NCBI GenBank assembly: GCA_027922465.2
Contig: BQMF02000060.1
Location: 124,001-188,000, forward strand
Direction of reading: 5' to 3'
DNA: 64,000 nucleotides
Source of the DNA: Turritopsis dohrnii
Taxonomy: Eukaryota; Cnidaria; Hydrozoa; Anthoathecata; Oceaniidae
Below the pieces are notes generated by a model. It had not been told where the DNA came from. It ran no database searches and saw only the letters and a program-made list of their open reading frames with translations. Below are positions 52,466-64,000 of this stretch, piece by piece. A program made the position numbers and the translations under genes. Positions within the stretch are counted from its first letter, which is position 1; each line of letters starts with the position of its first letter.

Positions 52466-53049
52466 ATCGCAGCACATAAACAATTTCCAAAGCAAAACTT
52501 TGAGTTTCAACATTTTGAGACAGATTTCTGTTGACTTTTAAATATTATTATTACAAGCCAGGCATGCGATTGCCACGTGTAAATAAATCTTGGTGTGTGT
52601 GGAGGCGTATAATATACTTGATAAAGATATGTAAATATCGAAAATTTGTAAAAAGATGTGTTTTAGCTGTTCATATGTATAAATCAAACACAACACACAC
52701 ACTGGACATTTGTTTATTTATATATATATATATTATATATAGTGAATAGAGGCCGGACACACACTATAAAGAAAGTAAAACAAGAATGCTTAAAACAGAT
52801 GTGATATCTTGTGAGAAAGTAAATAAACTGCTGTGCAACATCAGTAGCAAGCTTTATTGCAGTTTACCCCTGTAACTATTGACCCCTTCTTTAAACCTGC
52901 AATTTCTGACATGTTCTTTGCAGACATGGTATGGTATCGTTTTTTTAAAATTGCAGGTTTAAACAGATCAATTTAGCTATAAGGAAGGGGGACTAAACTA
53001 CTGAATTTCCTTCTTGAAATCTGTTACAGTGATTCATGTTCTCAAAAAC

Positions 53050-53340
53050 AAGGACTCTAACTACAGACCCATATCCCTTCTTTCAAACGTAGATACAATT
53101 TTTTAGAAAATTGTAGCAGCTAGCTATAATCATCGACTTCACTTTCTATTCAGTCTTTTCTGGACAAATTCAAAATTTTGGCTAAGCAATTTGGATTCAG
53201 GAGTATTCAACTATTCATCCATTTATTACCTTGGCAAAGGTAATTTTCCTTGTGGTATTTTCATAGACCTCCAGAAACACTGTGATACTGTGGACCATGA
53301 TACCAATACAATACTCTTAAGCAAGTTAAATCACTAATGT
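53050..53340 (+). pseudogene. Decayed LINE reverse transcriptase fragment
   Basis: Reading across frameshifts gives NYRPISLLSN, then QFGFR, GIFIDLQKHCDTVDHD and ILLSKL. These are hallmark blocks of the finger/palm region of CR1/Jockey-like non-LTR reverse transcriptases. Stops and frameshifts show that it is dead. No 5' or 3' end is recognisable. Confidence 0.7.
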
Positions 53341-53949
53341 GTTCGGTAGAATTCACAGCTATAGATGCCATATTTAAATTGGAATAAAAACAAAACATTT
53401 AGGCACATAAAATTGCGGAATCGCTCAAAACAAAAATCAAATCTAGAAAACAGCTTAACATATCATTTACATACTCAGAATATCACAACACAGGCAACAA
53501 AAATTATTGTGAACAACAATTATTTTTACTCGTGAAATAATTTTTCATTTTTACTTCCAATTTGTTTTGTTTTTTGCGTGAATGTGCGCTCCATTCCACG
53601 CAAAACGAAATAGTTTCAAATTTACATATAACAAAAGAAGCGATTTATTATGGAGATACACTATATCTGTGCGTTTTTGTTATTACAATTTATCAGATTG
53701 AATCTAATATAGCGTTATCTCTATAATGTTTAGGGGAGTGTTATTAGCTTGACTTCATTCGCACGCACTTTTTGAAACATTACTCAGAAAGAAGGAATTT
53801 ATTGCACTGAAACTTGCAAGAAACGTATCAAAAAATCGTATAATATTTGTCCAATAAATCCCAAGCTGATGTTTCGTTGAATTGACCTTCGACTTGTATT
53901 TTCAAAAGTGCAGTATTTGTAACAGAAATATATTTGAGAGTATAAGATA
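53341..53949. other. Upstream flank of CELF-like gene
   Basis: No coding evidence. It probably contains promoter and 5' UTR of the CELF-like gene, but no motif stands out. Confidence 0.35.
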
Positions 53950-56900
53950 ATGACAATTGAAATGACGACGACTAATGGCATTGGAAATCACATAAGAGAA
54001 CCAGAGGCATGCAAGCTTTTTATTGGACAGGTTCCGCGAACATGGACGGAAAAGGATTTACGTCCTATATTCGAACCATATGGGGAAATACACGACTTGT
54101 CAATATTACATGATAAATATACTGGTCAACACAAAGGTTGGTACCAAATGATGTTTTGTGCTTTCATTTTTCATCAAATAATTGATGATCTAAATCATGT
54201 AGTCTATTATTATTATTATTATTATTATTATTATCAATTTATTTGTTTTCTGTTACAAGGTATTCTAAAAATTACATGGTAAAAAGTCCTATACGTTACA
54301 AAAGATATACTATATAGTCATTTAGGGGAAAAATGCCGCATGTGATGTTTCAGGGGAAAAAAGCCGCACTTGATTTTATTTGTTTTTCGTAATGAAATAC
54401 ATGAAAAACTAATTAGATATGCTTTATCATCTATTTAACAACTATTTTTTTCAATTAATATTTAAAATATTTGCTCCGATTTTTCATATTTCATACTTCA
54501 AAATTCACCATCAAATTGTTTGCAATATCAACTTCATATAGACTCGACTTCCTTTTGCCACTACAACCGCGTGGTACGGTAAATCAATAGAAGCCGTGCT
54601 TCACGTAGCTATCAACACCATCTTGAAATCATCCAATAAATATTGCATCATAATCGTTATGCCGTATTACCGAAATTCATGCGGCTTTTTTCCCCTCTCA
54701 AAATTAGACTGTATGGGGGAAAAAAGCCGCAAAGTTTTCTCACGTTAAATATCCCCTTGGGAGATTGATTCCCAAGAAAGAACATTCGAATGAGAGGACG
54801 TTCCCACAGTTGCTGATACAAAGGGAAGAAGAAAGACAATTATAATCAGAAAACAAGATGTTTTGCTTACGAAGAATTTCTGTGGTGTGGAAACGGGCCT
54901 CTATGGTGTGGAAACCGGCCTTTATGTAGTTTTACAAGATATTTTACCTACGAAGTATTTATGTGGTGTGGAAAACGGCCTTTATCGTTCTCATGGACCG
55001 TAGTTTTCGAAAATTAATATAAATAAAGATGGCATCTTAGAAAAGACGTAAAAAACAATGCGCGGTTTTTTTTCCCTTTACTGCGGACTTTTTCCCCGAT
55101 CTTCAGGATAAAAAAACCGCACAATCATTCTTACTTTTCTACAAAATAGATGCATGAATATGTTAAAAAGATATACCAGTGTTTTGTTGTAACATATGTC
55201 TTTCACATTAACATGGTTAGAATTGTTTAACTGTAAACATAATGCAAATCAATAAAAAGTTTTTAAAAATGCGGCTTTTTTCCCCCAATCGACTATAATA
55301 TATTCATCTGGTTGGTATATTATGACTTGACTATTTAGACAATAGATTTGCTACTAGTATCCTGTTTAAAGAGGGAAACAAGCATTCAACATAAATCAAC
55401 ATTCCAATATACATTTTTCTCACAACTCTTCCTCCATAATGGACCATGGAATTTTCTTTTCTCCATTCAACAGATGACCAATTATTTCATAGGATACAAC
55501 TTTTTGAATATATTTTTCAATTTTAATGAGTACACCTCAGCCGATTGACAAGTTTTCAAAATTTACTTATCTTTACCAGAAATGACATTCATAATCTTAT
55601 AAACATAATTCTTTGAAAATTCTGTTGTATTTGCAATTTTTTCTTCAATTGACAGGATTTGAATTATGAAAAATTCATTTCACTTTTTGGCACATGTAAA
55701 CTTAATGAAGAATTAAAGGAAATAATACTGACTCCAAACAGCCACCTGACATAGAAACATTTTATTCAATGTTTCAGGAAAAACAGTAGCAAATGAAAGC
55801 AAATGAAACTTGTTACAGAAACTTTTTCGTTTTTTTTTTTTTTTATTTTTTAATCCTTTTTCGCTTCAAAACTTTTATAATGATTTCTATATGCTATTTG
55901 TGATAATTGTAGTGCCCTCTTTGTTCGGATTGTGATTACACTTCGCACCTTTGGTAATTTATGATTTATAATTAGTTTACATAACCTTGGGGTGTGTTTC
56001 GCATTATAAGTTTCGTTGTTGTTTTTTTTACGTTTAATAACGACATATTTCATGTAAGTTTGTGGAAAGAGAACCAAACATTTTTCAAAATTTATCAACC
56101 TATAAATTTGAAATAATGTAGCTGCAATTTTCAATCAATATCAAAATCTTTAGTGTGAAAACATTCTAAGCATAGAATGTAATGTTTTGGCCATGGAATG
56201 ACAAAAAAAATTCTGTAAAAAAATATATAACATGGTACCGCTTTTTGATAACTATCTGAAATTTTATTTTTACCAAAGTATAGGTCAGAAAGTAATTAAT
56301 AACAGACAGAAAGTAATTAATAGTAAAAGGACAATACTGTGTTCAGAATGAAAATTAAAACATTAAGGTATATTAAATCGCATTTTGATACATCAAATCA
56401 GAAGTTTTGTTTTGTTTTTGTCAGAAGTTTTGTTTTGTTTTCTGGCGCAGTAGTATAGTGGTTATCACTCCCGGAATTCATGCGAGAGGTCGGGGTTCAA
56501 TTCCCCTTGACGACGATTCACCATGAGCGAGTGAATATACTACAGCATTGGGTCGACCCATGCCATGTGAATGAAATTGGGTAGATTATACATCGGGTGT
56601 TGCAGGTCATCCAGGAGAGCACAGCCCCTTGATTGGGTTTGTGTCAATCATGAGAGTGTCAAATACTAACCTAAGCCGTGGCCCCACCTGGAAAACTGAT
56701 GCAATAGCAACTGAGTGTGGACAGCCACGTAAAATAATACCTAATAATCTTGATGGCATTTCCATTTGGCAACATCTTTTTTTTGGTTATCATTCATACT
56801 ACAGCTGTTCTTTGGAAACCATATTTTTTTGTAATTTTACAGGTGTTACTTGTAAACTTCAATGCAATTGCCAAACTCTAGTACAGCATACATAGTGATG

Positions 56901-59900
56901 TAAGACTGTGGAAAGACAACATAAACAGACACAAAAGAAGCAGCTCTAAGTTTACAATATTACTACAACTTGAGTTATTTTTCTTTCTTATTCTTTTTTG
57001 TGAAGCTTAAAATCAAAAAACAATATTGAAAAGACTTTTCATTAATTTTGCTATTTTCTATTGCTATTTTCTCTCTTGTCTGCTATGTATTTAAAGCTTT
57101 ACAAATTGAAAATAAGCCACCTGTGTAATTCTTTTCGAAAAATGTCAAAAACTTTTCTTTATAATTGATGTCATTGCAAGAATAGAATCTTGGTTTGTCT
57201 GATTCATCAAAGTAGCCAGTGATCAATCAACAGACTGAAGGCAACACCTAACTATATGGTCATAAGGTTCACTAGGCCAACAGTATTAGGAAAATTGTTC
57301 ATATTAAACACTGACTAGTTGTAATGAACTTGTCAGCGAAACAACTGACTTCTGGTTGTGCATCTTGAAGTAGTCATTGTAATTATTTTGTTTTTCAGGT
57401 TGTGCATTCCTGACTTTTTATCAAAAAGCTTCAGCTGCCACTGCACAAAAAGAGTTACATGAAAAGAAAACTTTACCAGGGGTTAGTGTATTTTTCTTTA
57501 TTTACCATCAGTAACGTTAAATATGTGGTTTTGTACTATGTTTTCTAGGATGTTTAAAAGTCATTAAAATCATTTTTGTATAGATAACCAGATATAGCTA
57601 TGAATATAAAGATTAAATAATTTTGCCACATTTATTCCGAACCATAATAAAAAAATTCTTTAAGAAAAAACTTATGATTTTCCATAAGAAAATCAAGTTT
57701 TTTTTCTTTAAGTTACTCTCTCAAAATTTCTTAAAGGAATGGTCCAGTGAAAAATTTAGTTTTTCAGAAATGCCATAAAATGATTCAGTACGTTTAGATT
57801 GGCAGGAAAAAAATGATTTTATCGATTTTCTACCCTTATTTCCTTCAACAATTTTCATCAAAATTCCATCAAAATTGCAGACCTTATGGACATCTTCAAT
57901 TTGTGATGTCATTGGCGACACATTAGTGTTTACAAATATCAATAAACATTATGTATATTTTTGAAAATGTCTGCATTTAATGACTAGGAAAATGTTTTAT
58001 CCTCTCAAAGTGAAGTCGAACCATCAGATGAAAATGAAGAACTTTGCAACTGTAATATAGACGAGTTCTTCAAAGTTTTTAACGGCTTGTATCCGTACTA
58101 TTTTGAGGAATCTGCTATAAGTTTTGATGAATAATGAGTAGAAAATAAGTGAATAATAACAAAGAGGTGAAGTTAATGCTCGACGAGAGATTTTTCTTAC
58201 ATGTCATTAAAATCAAGATATTTTGCAATTGTTGATGTTAAAATAATCAAGCAAAAAGAAGTTTGATACAATTTCAAAGTCATTAGAATTATGCAATAAC
58301 CAGAAACCTTTTATGATGTTCTAATTACCTTGTGTTTTTAGTGTTTTTTGCTTTACAAATATATTCAGTGACTATGTTGAATCATTTCCTATAAACAGTG
58401 TCTGGCACTAATATTCAGGGCTTTCTTATGCCTTTGCTCAAGCCACAGTCCTGTATATACACTGATTCACTAAATAGTACATCATCTAATAAGGTTTCAC
58501 TGATGGTTAATGTATACTAGAGTGGTAAATGTATACCAGAGGATTAGTTCTTTAAAAAAATTGGAGTAGCATGAGAACATCACAGTACTAGTAAGAAGTA
58601 TAAACCTGCTCTAAGTTTTCCTAGGAAATATTTGTAATGAAATAATTGCTCTTCATTTTTTAGTCACACCATGCCATGCAAGTTAAACCTGCGGAATCAG
58701 AAACCAAAACAGAAGAAAGGAAATTATTTATTGGAATGTTATCTAAAAAAATAAATGAAGATGACCTGAGGTTAATGTTCTCACCATATGGAACTATAGA
58801 AGAACTAACTATTCTTAGGAATGCTGATGGAAGCAGTAGAGGTAATGAATAATCAGAATATTTCTGTGCAATTTTCTATTAGATTGTTTACATTTTGCTC
58901 TGATCAATTATTTTAGCTTTTAGACTTTTCTTGTGGTAACTCTGTTATCTTACTGTTACTGGTAACGCTTCATAGTAATAATGTAATAATGATAAGTCGA
59001 GTTCTTAAGACCATAAAACCAATGTAGATATTTATAAATTTTTTCTTATCTATATTTCAGTCTTAAGTTTGGCAGTCTGTTAAAGTGTAAACATTCAGAC
59101 CTCCCAGAGTGTCCTAAAATCCTAAAATGTCCTAAAGTTATAAATTTTAGTAATTTTGTCCTAAATTGTCCTAACTTTTGGTATATTGTCCTAAATGTCA
59201 TAAAATTTAGGATAAAGTTCAAATGAAAAAAAAACAATTCCTGTTTTTGAGTGTAGTTATTGAGATATTGAGATTGAAAATACATTATATATTTTGAGTA
59301 TATTTTGTTTCAGCTTTCGTTGAATTGTCTACTATCATTGATTCTGATTTTTGACTGAATACAACAACCTTGTAAAGGAGATATTTTTTCAGCGGAATAC
59401 GGAAAATGCCAAAAGGTCTTCTCAGTTAATAGAAGTGCTATATCACAAATCAGAAGTCTTACAAGTAGCAAGCTGCATTGTACCAGTGAGAAGGAGGGAA
59501 AGAGAAAATACCACTTAAGACAGGACAGTGACAATGCATTAAAATTAAAATGTCCATAAATAACATTTACTAGAGTTGAATTAACCAGGAAAACAGAGAT
59601 TGTTCCGGCTTTAAAATGTGTTTAGTCTAACTTTTTATTCTCTTCAACTAATGAAGATGTTTCCGGATTCAGAAATAGCGAATTTGTAAAACAGAATACA
59701 CTATTCAGTTTGGAATGTATCCTTATTTGAAAGATCTTTTACTAGAAGATATGAGAAATTTAGTTTTGAAATCTGTTTCAGAAAAAAGAACTTGAATAGA
59801 TCTCATTTCAAGTGTAGATAGTTTTTGAGAGTTTTTGTTTTCATTTAGCTTTTGAGTTAACTATATTGGTCCAGTATTTTTAACAGTTGAAGTTAATGAG

Positions 59901-62488
59901 TTTCTTTTGTATCACTTCTGATTATACCATTGAGTTATCTAGTAGACTTTACATTGAACGAAACAAGACTACATGGATTGATAATGAACAGGAAGCTAAA
60001 GAACTAGCTTTTAACAAAGTCGAATCATTTGCACCTTCATATTACTCAAAATGTAGATAACAGACAATCATTTGTTTTCTTGTTGTTTTTACCCTAACTT
60101 TTAGGTTTTTCCGCACTTAAGGTATACAAGGTTTGATAGTTGTTTATGCTTATTTACACTCATTAAAAGTCGAAGCCAAGGGAAACTTTATGTTGTTCTT
60201 CATTATTATATATCTAATCTTGATTCTTTAATATTGAGGGTTCTATGAGAGTTTGTTGTGGAAGCATCAGTATGGAAAGATTTGTTAAAGCAACATACTG
60301 AAGCAACTGCTGAGAGCTTTCCAGAAATAAATCTTAAGTCATGGCCCTTTTTTGATAAAAGCTTTTAGAAGGAAGTTGATTATTACTCAAATCCAAATAA
60401 TGTTACTCATTGTTTTTTGGGTTACATTTGAGCAAAAAGATACTTCAAAATCATCAGTGTATTCTTTCTTGTTAATATTTTTCTTTACCACCCAAACCTG
60501 GCATGATTGTTTTCAGTCTGCGTTACTCATTTATTGCAGTTCTTCATTTTATCGCTCTTGGACTTAATAAGTTAGACAGTTACAAGTGTTCAAATTAACA
60601 ACTGTCCACACCATAATGAAGAATATTCTAATCAATTTTTTCATGAGTCAACTCAAAGTTAATCCAAACTCTGATTACAAAAAGTTGTTTGAACCATTTT
60701 ACTTATTCTTAAGCCCAGTAAGCAAGTTTATTGAAATTTTTATGATTGTTTGGGTCTTAGTTCTTTTACATCTTTGACACTCGTTCTTTGTCTTATGTGA
60801 AGTATTGTTATAGTCTGCAAGTTTTAGATGTGTAAAGTATAATCACTGGTATACTGTTTTCAGGTTGTTCTTTTGTAAAGTATGCTAATCGATTACAAGC
60901 TCAAAATGCCATCAAGCATATGCATAACAGTCAGACAATGGAGGTTAGTTTTTAAATTGTGACTTCTATTTCATCTTGATATTCCTGATGCAATTCTTGT
61001 TTTTTGATCTATCAAACCATGTTCATAGATAGAAGGATGAAGGCTAGGTTAACACAAACAGGAAAATACATTTTAAGAAAAGTTCTTGAATCAGCAGTGA
61101 CTTCTTTGTGAGAGAGAAACAGGAGAGTTTCCTGCATTAAGCTTTCTTAAATGAAACTAAATTCTTAAATGAAACTAAATTCTTGGGTTTAAAAAAAAGA
61201 TTTCTTTTGCAGGGTTGTTCTTCAGCAATAGTAGTCAAAGTTGCTGATACTGAAAAAGATAAATTACAGAAACGGATGCAAGCTATGGCTACCAATCTTG
61301 TTGGTCTTGGCATGTCAATGGGTCAGTTTAGTTTACCAACTACTAGCCTACCAACAGCTAGTTTGATGAATGGATCATCTGCTGGATTACAACAGAACTT
61401 AGCTCAAAGTGCATATTATCAGCAAGTATGTTTGTGCTTTCATTTTTTTAATTTATGATAGTTGGTTTCAAATAAGCTAGCTAAAAATTACATCATGTAT
61501 AGTATGCATGTCAGGCACATTTCCAAGCACTTTTAGCTACTACTGTTTTTTTGGGTAGATTGAGATAGATTAAAAATAGTTTTCAGGGGGTCAGCTGACC
61601 AAGTCAAACCTTTGTTAAAAGTAAAGGCAACATTTATTTAAAACCCAACCAACCAAATTTCACCATGAGGCTGTTAGATAATACGTTCATATCAATATCA
61701 GAATGAATCTGTTTTCATTTTTCCAGTTAACCATTTATATCACTGTTTGTGTGTTGTGTCAAGGAAGAGATATAAGTTTGCTGTTATTAGAAATATTTAA
61801 GACTGATCTCTCATGTATAGATTCAATAAACACTGATATTTTGTATTGTTAATAGTTACTGGCACAGATGACTTTACCCAATCCTCAATTAGCACAGTTG
61901 GTTAATAGCCCAGGATTGAACTCTGGTGTTCCTGGGACAATGGGAGCTATTGTGGCAGCTATGGCTACACAACAAACACAACAGCTACAGCAAGCCCAGG
62001 CATTGACTCAAGTGCAGCAGACTTCCCAACACCAGCAATTGCAACAAGCTAACTCGTCCCTATTTTCTTCGCCTGGAGGTGTGACGCAACAGCTTCCCGT
62101 AGCAAGTTTTTCGACAGCACAGACTGGTAATTCCTTAGCTAATGGAATATCTAGCTTGCAGAGTAGTTTAGTTGGTAAATATTTCATTCCTTTTTAGAAA
62201 AGGTCTTATGAAGCAAACTCCCCGGTGTTATAAATTTGTTTTATTGAAATGAACTTGTTATAATTGATTCTTTTTTAGGTGCTAATCCTATGTCTGGCCT
62301 AAATGGAACTGGCTTGAACAGTATGTCAAGTCTTGCAGGTGTGAATGCTTATGGTACTTCCATTAATCCAAGTGTATATGCTACCTCAGTGAATCGTGCT
62401 AATCCTGCAGCATCTGCTGTGACTGGGATGCCAGGCATGCCGCTGGATGCTCTCCAACAAGCTTACACTGGTATCCAGCAATATGCCG
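53950..62488 (+). CDS. CELF/Bruno-like RNA-binding protein, 5' seven exons (partial)
   Basis: Exons read 53950-54136, 57399-57481, 58664-58841, 60864-60943, 61213-61425, 61856-62174 and 62279-62488, all with GT-AG borders and compatible phases (423 codons so far). RRM1 begins [25 protein letters not shown] and continues [13 protein letters not shown]; the linker [11 protein letters not shown] is typical of CELF. RRM2 is [25 protein letters not shown] through [28 protein letters not shown], then [16 protein letters not shown] Gln/Ala/Ser/Leu-rich divergent linker follows. The third RRM should lie beyond the window. Family members bind GU-rich RNA and regulate splicing, decay and translation. 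CELF1/2-type is most likely; the paralogue is not decided. Introns are full of transposon remnants. Confidence 0.93.
54313..55297. mobile_element. 985-bp MITE in CELF intron 1 with GGGGAAAAA.GCCGCAT ends
   Basis: Left TATAGTCATTTAGGGGAAAA.. and right ..AAAAGCCGCAT-type sequence ending CCCCAATCGACTATA are inverted with small differences. GCCGC-AAAAAA motifs recur inside both arms, and TGGTGTGGAAACnGGCCT is repeated three times (about 54881-54977). Flanking TA is consistent with a TA duplication. Confidence 0.55.
56441..56650 (+). mobile_element. tRNA-derived SINE-like sequence in CELF intron 1
   Basis: A-box TAGTATAGTGG (56451-56461) and B-box GGTTCAATTCC (56494-56504) with a GGGG/CCCC T stem are clear. 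The anticodon arm is degenerate. The tRNA-like head is followed by about 130 bp of unrelated sequence. It is a different family from the unit at 31968. Confidence 0.6.
57988..58134 (+). pseudogene. Exon-like coding remnant in CELF intron 2
   Basis: After an acceptor-like TGACTAG there are 49 open codons to TAA, with coding-like composition: [16 protein letters not shown], then [15 protein letters not shown]. The end LYPYxFExE resembles C termini of cnidarian transposon-borne proteins. A minus-strand open frame at 57721-57942 ([22 protein letters not shown]) may belong to the same insertion. It does not fit the CELF reading frame. Confidence 0.3.
59300..60780 (+). pseudogene. Possible decayed transposase remnants in CELF intron 3
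   Basis: Short coding-like blocks in changing frames, for example [20 protein letters not shown] near 59718 and [11 protein letters not shown] near 59520. No intact frame and no clear catalytic motif. It may be an old transposase gene. Low certainty. Confidence 0.25.
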
Positions 62489-63363
62489 GTAAGGCTGTCA
62501 CTTGTGATTTCATGACAATGTTGTAAGACTATAACATTGTCATGGATTTTTTTCACTTGTGAGAATAGCCTTATCAAATGTATAGGATTGTTTATTTTGT
62601 TTGATTATATCTTTCCATATGTGAATGACTCTTGTTTGTTGTTGTGTGCAATTTCTGTATCAATTTCCATGTTAGCGTTTTGTGATGTTATAAAATGTTA
62701 TAAGGTTGTGAACAGTTGAGCATTTTTAAAACTGATTCATAGATGATAAACATCTGATTATATTTCTTCATTTTTAAAAGGATGACTTGCTTTTTAAGAT
62801 AGTGTTGGCTGCATGATTTTAATGTTCTTATTTCATGTTGTTTTTCTGTGCAAACTGTTTTATTGCTTTGTAATGTTAAAATGCATAACTACATTGTTAC
62901 ATAACTACTCCTAAATCTTAATAATCCGTAGAAATTTAGTAACTAAATACGATGAAATTTGATGTAAACCATCAGTTGAAATATTGTTTTTTATGTGTTT
63001 ATTCTAGCGGCACTATCCTAAAAATCAAGTTGAAACGATGCAATGAAATCAAAATTACTATAATTAAAAAATAAACAAACAAGAGAAATTCCTAAGCAGA
63101 ACCAGAAAAGTAAACAAACCGTAGAAAATGTTATGCTTCTTATACATTTGATGGTTGTACTCTTGTTCATAGAAGACTTTCACAGTGGTGTTTCCAATGA
63201 TGATTTCTAGAAACAATACATTTAAATAACTTTTAAGTAAATCTTTGAGTAAAACCTCCATTTCAAATTTTTCAGAATCTTTAATGATTCTTCTGAAGAA
63301 AAAAAAAACCGAAAAAAAAACCACATGCGAACAAAGTCCTGTTAACAATTTTAGTACGTCCCA
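62489..63363. other. CELF intron 7 (start)
   Basis: Intron sequence after the donor at 62489. No other gene or clear repeat is seen. The next CELF exon is outside the window. Confidence 0.5.
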
Positions 63364-63821
63364 TACACGCTTTTTTTTTATAAGAACAATTTTATAAGAA
63401 CACAAGCCTCAGATTTGGCCAAAAAATAAGAACAAAATAACAACCTGAGGCTCAAATTAATGTTTCAAAAATTAAGAACAGCCTAAGCCTGAATTTTCTT
63501 ATAAAATAAGAACAATTCATGATAGGAACAACTCATGATGTGAATTCTCTCACTATCAAATGGTTTAGAAGTTGTTGTTTTTTTCACCTTGCATACTCAT
63601 ATCGAACAGCAACCATGCTTTTAAACAGTTGTTTTTAAAAAGATTTATTTTAATTTTACTGGAAGTTCCATAAATAAGAATAAAATGAGGCTGAAATCTG
63701 AAACTTTTTTCTTCAAGCTAAGAACAAAATAAGAACAATTCAGGCTGAAAAAGGCTAAAAAAATAAGAACAGCCAGCCTCAGGTCAGATTTTACTGGTTC
63801 TTATAAAAAGAAAAGCGTGTA
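63364..63821. mobile_element. 458-bp MITE with TA-CACGCTTTTTTTT ends, complete copy
   Basis: Left TACACGCTTTTTTTTTTATA and right TATAAAAAGAAAAGCGTGTA are inverted and bounded by TA. The interior has inverted AAGCCTCAG / CTGAGGCT motifs. The second copy at 49650 lacks the right end. Confidence 0.7.
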
Positions 63822-64000
63822 GTGAAACAAATAGAATTTGCTTAACCATTTCAAACTATGATTGTTGAACATACCTGGTTGTCTAAAATTTCTTGGAGAT
63901 GTCATTGTGATAAGTGTATGTGATGGAAAGGAATTTCATATGAACATTTATGTACTGATCAGTAGATTGTTTTGTTTTACTTGCATGTCTTTCAATGTTT

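Noticed and set aside
54657..54839. Minus-strand frame in CELF intron 1
   Set aside because: It lies within a MITE arm and reads the repeat, with no domain.

Overview
The window is animal nuclear DNA: AT-rich, with spliced genes (GT-AG introns) and many inverted-repeat transposons. The gene content and the transposon protein families (a DUF6589-type transposon protein and a Polinton with a large set of unknown membrane proteins) most resemble what I know from cnidarian genomes. That assignment is inference; no ribosomal or mitochondrial marker is present. Bases 1-5.4 kb hold a GSTCD-type methyltransferase-fold gene (8 exons, +). Bases 7.3-11.9 kb hold PPAT (3 exons, -) and PAICS (2 exons, +), head to head with 213 bp between start codons. 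They encode the first step and two later steps of de novo purine synthesis, in the same divergent arrangement as in vertebrates. At 47.4-49 kb there is an unknown basic protein and a complete BORCS5 (both -). From 53.95 kb to the right edge runs a CELF/Bruno-like splicing regulator (+), with seven exons in the window and the third RRM expected beyond it.

Between these genes lie stacked mobile elements. A 6.56-kb DUF6589 transposon (16998-23561, 9-bp target duplication) has its coding exon split by a 1.9-kb element and also carries two nested short elements with TA-CCGT ends. Next come a 3.5-kb foldback element (23727-27214) with another TA-CCGT element inside, two Harbinger-like MITEs with TAA/TTA duplications, several other MITEs, two tRNA-derived SINE-like units and a decayed LINE reverse transcriptase.

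The centrepiece is an apparently intact Polinton/Maverick (virus-like self-synthesising transposon), 31686-46767, 15.08 kb. Its 285-bp terminal inverted repeats look identical and it is inserted in a 128-bp-period tandem repeat. It encodes protein-primed DNA polymerase B, a D,D(35)E integrase, a packaging ATPase, a putative major capsid protein and a putative minor capsid protein. It also carries a block of small membrane or coiled-coil proteins, a SAP-like protein and a small OB-like protein. No separate adenovirus-type maturation protease is visible.

The most striking gene is an 81-residue protein on the minus strand (36228-36473). It carries an RVxF motif followed by a Trp/Arg-Phe/Arg-Ile pattern that closely matches the catalytic-core adaptor region of PPP1R15/GADD34, the eIF2alpha phosphatase subunit that several large DNA viruses mimic. 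This suggests that the Polinton carries a host-translation-shutoff antagonist, which I do not know to be described for this element class. The element also shows perfect 9-11-bp hairpins 11-28 bp after stop codons, mostly between convergent genes, and a five-unit 44-bp hairpin array in front of the membrane-protein block.
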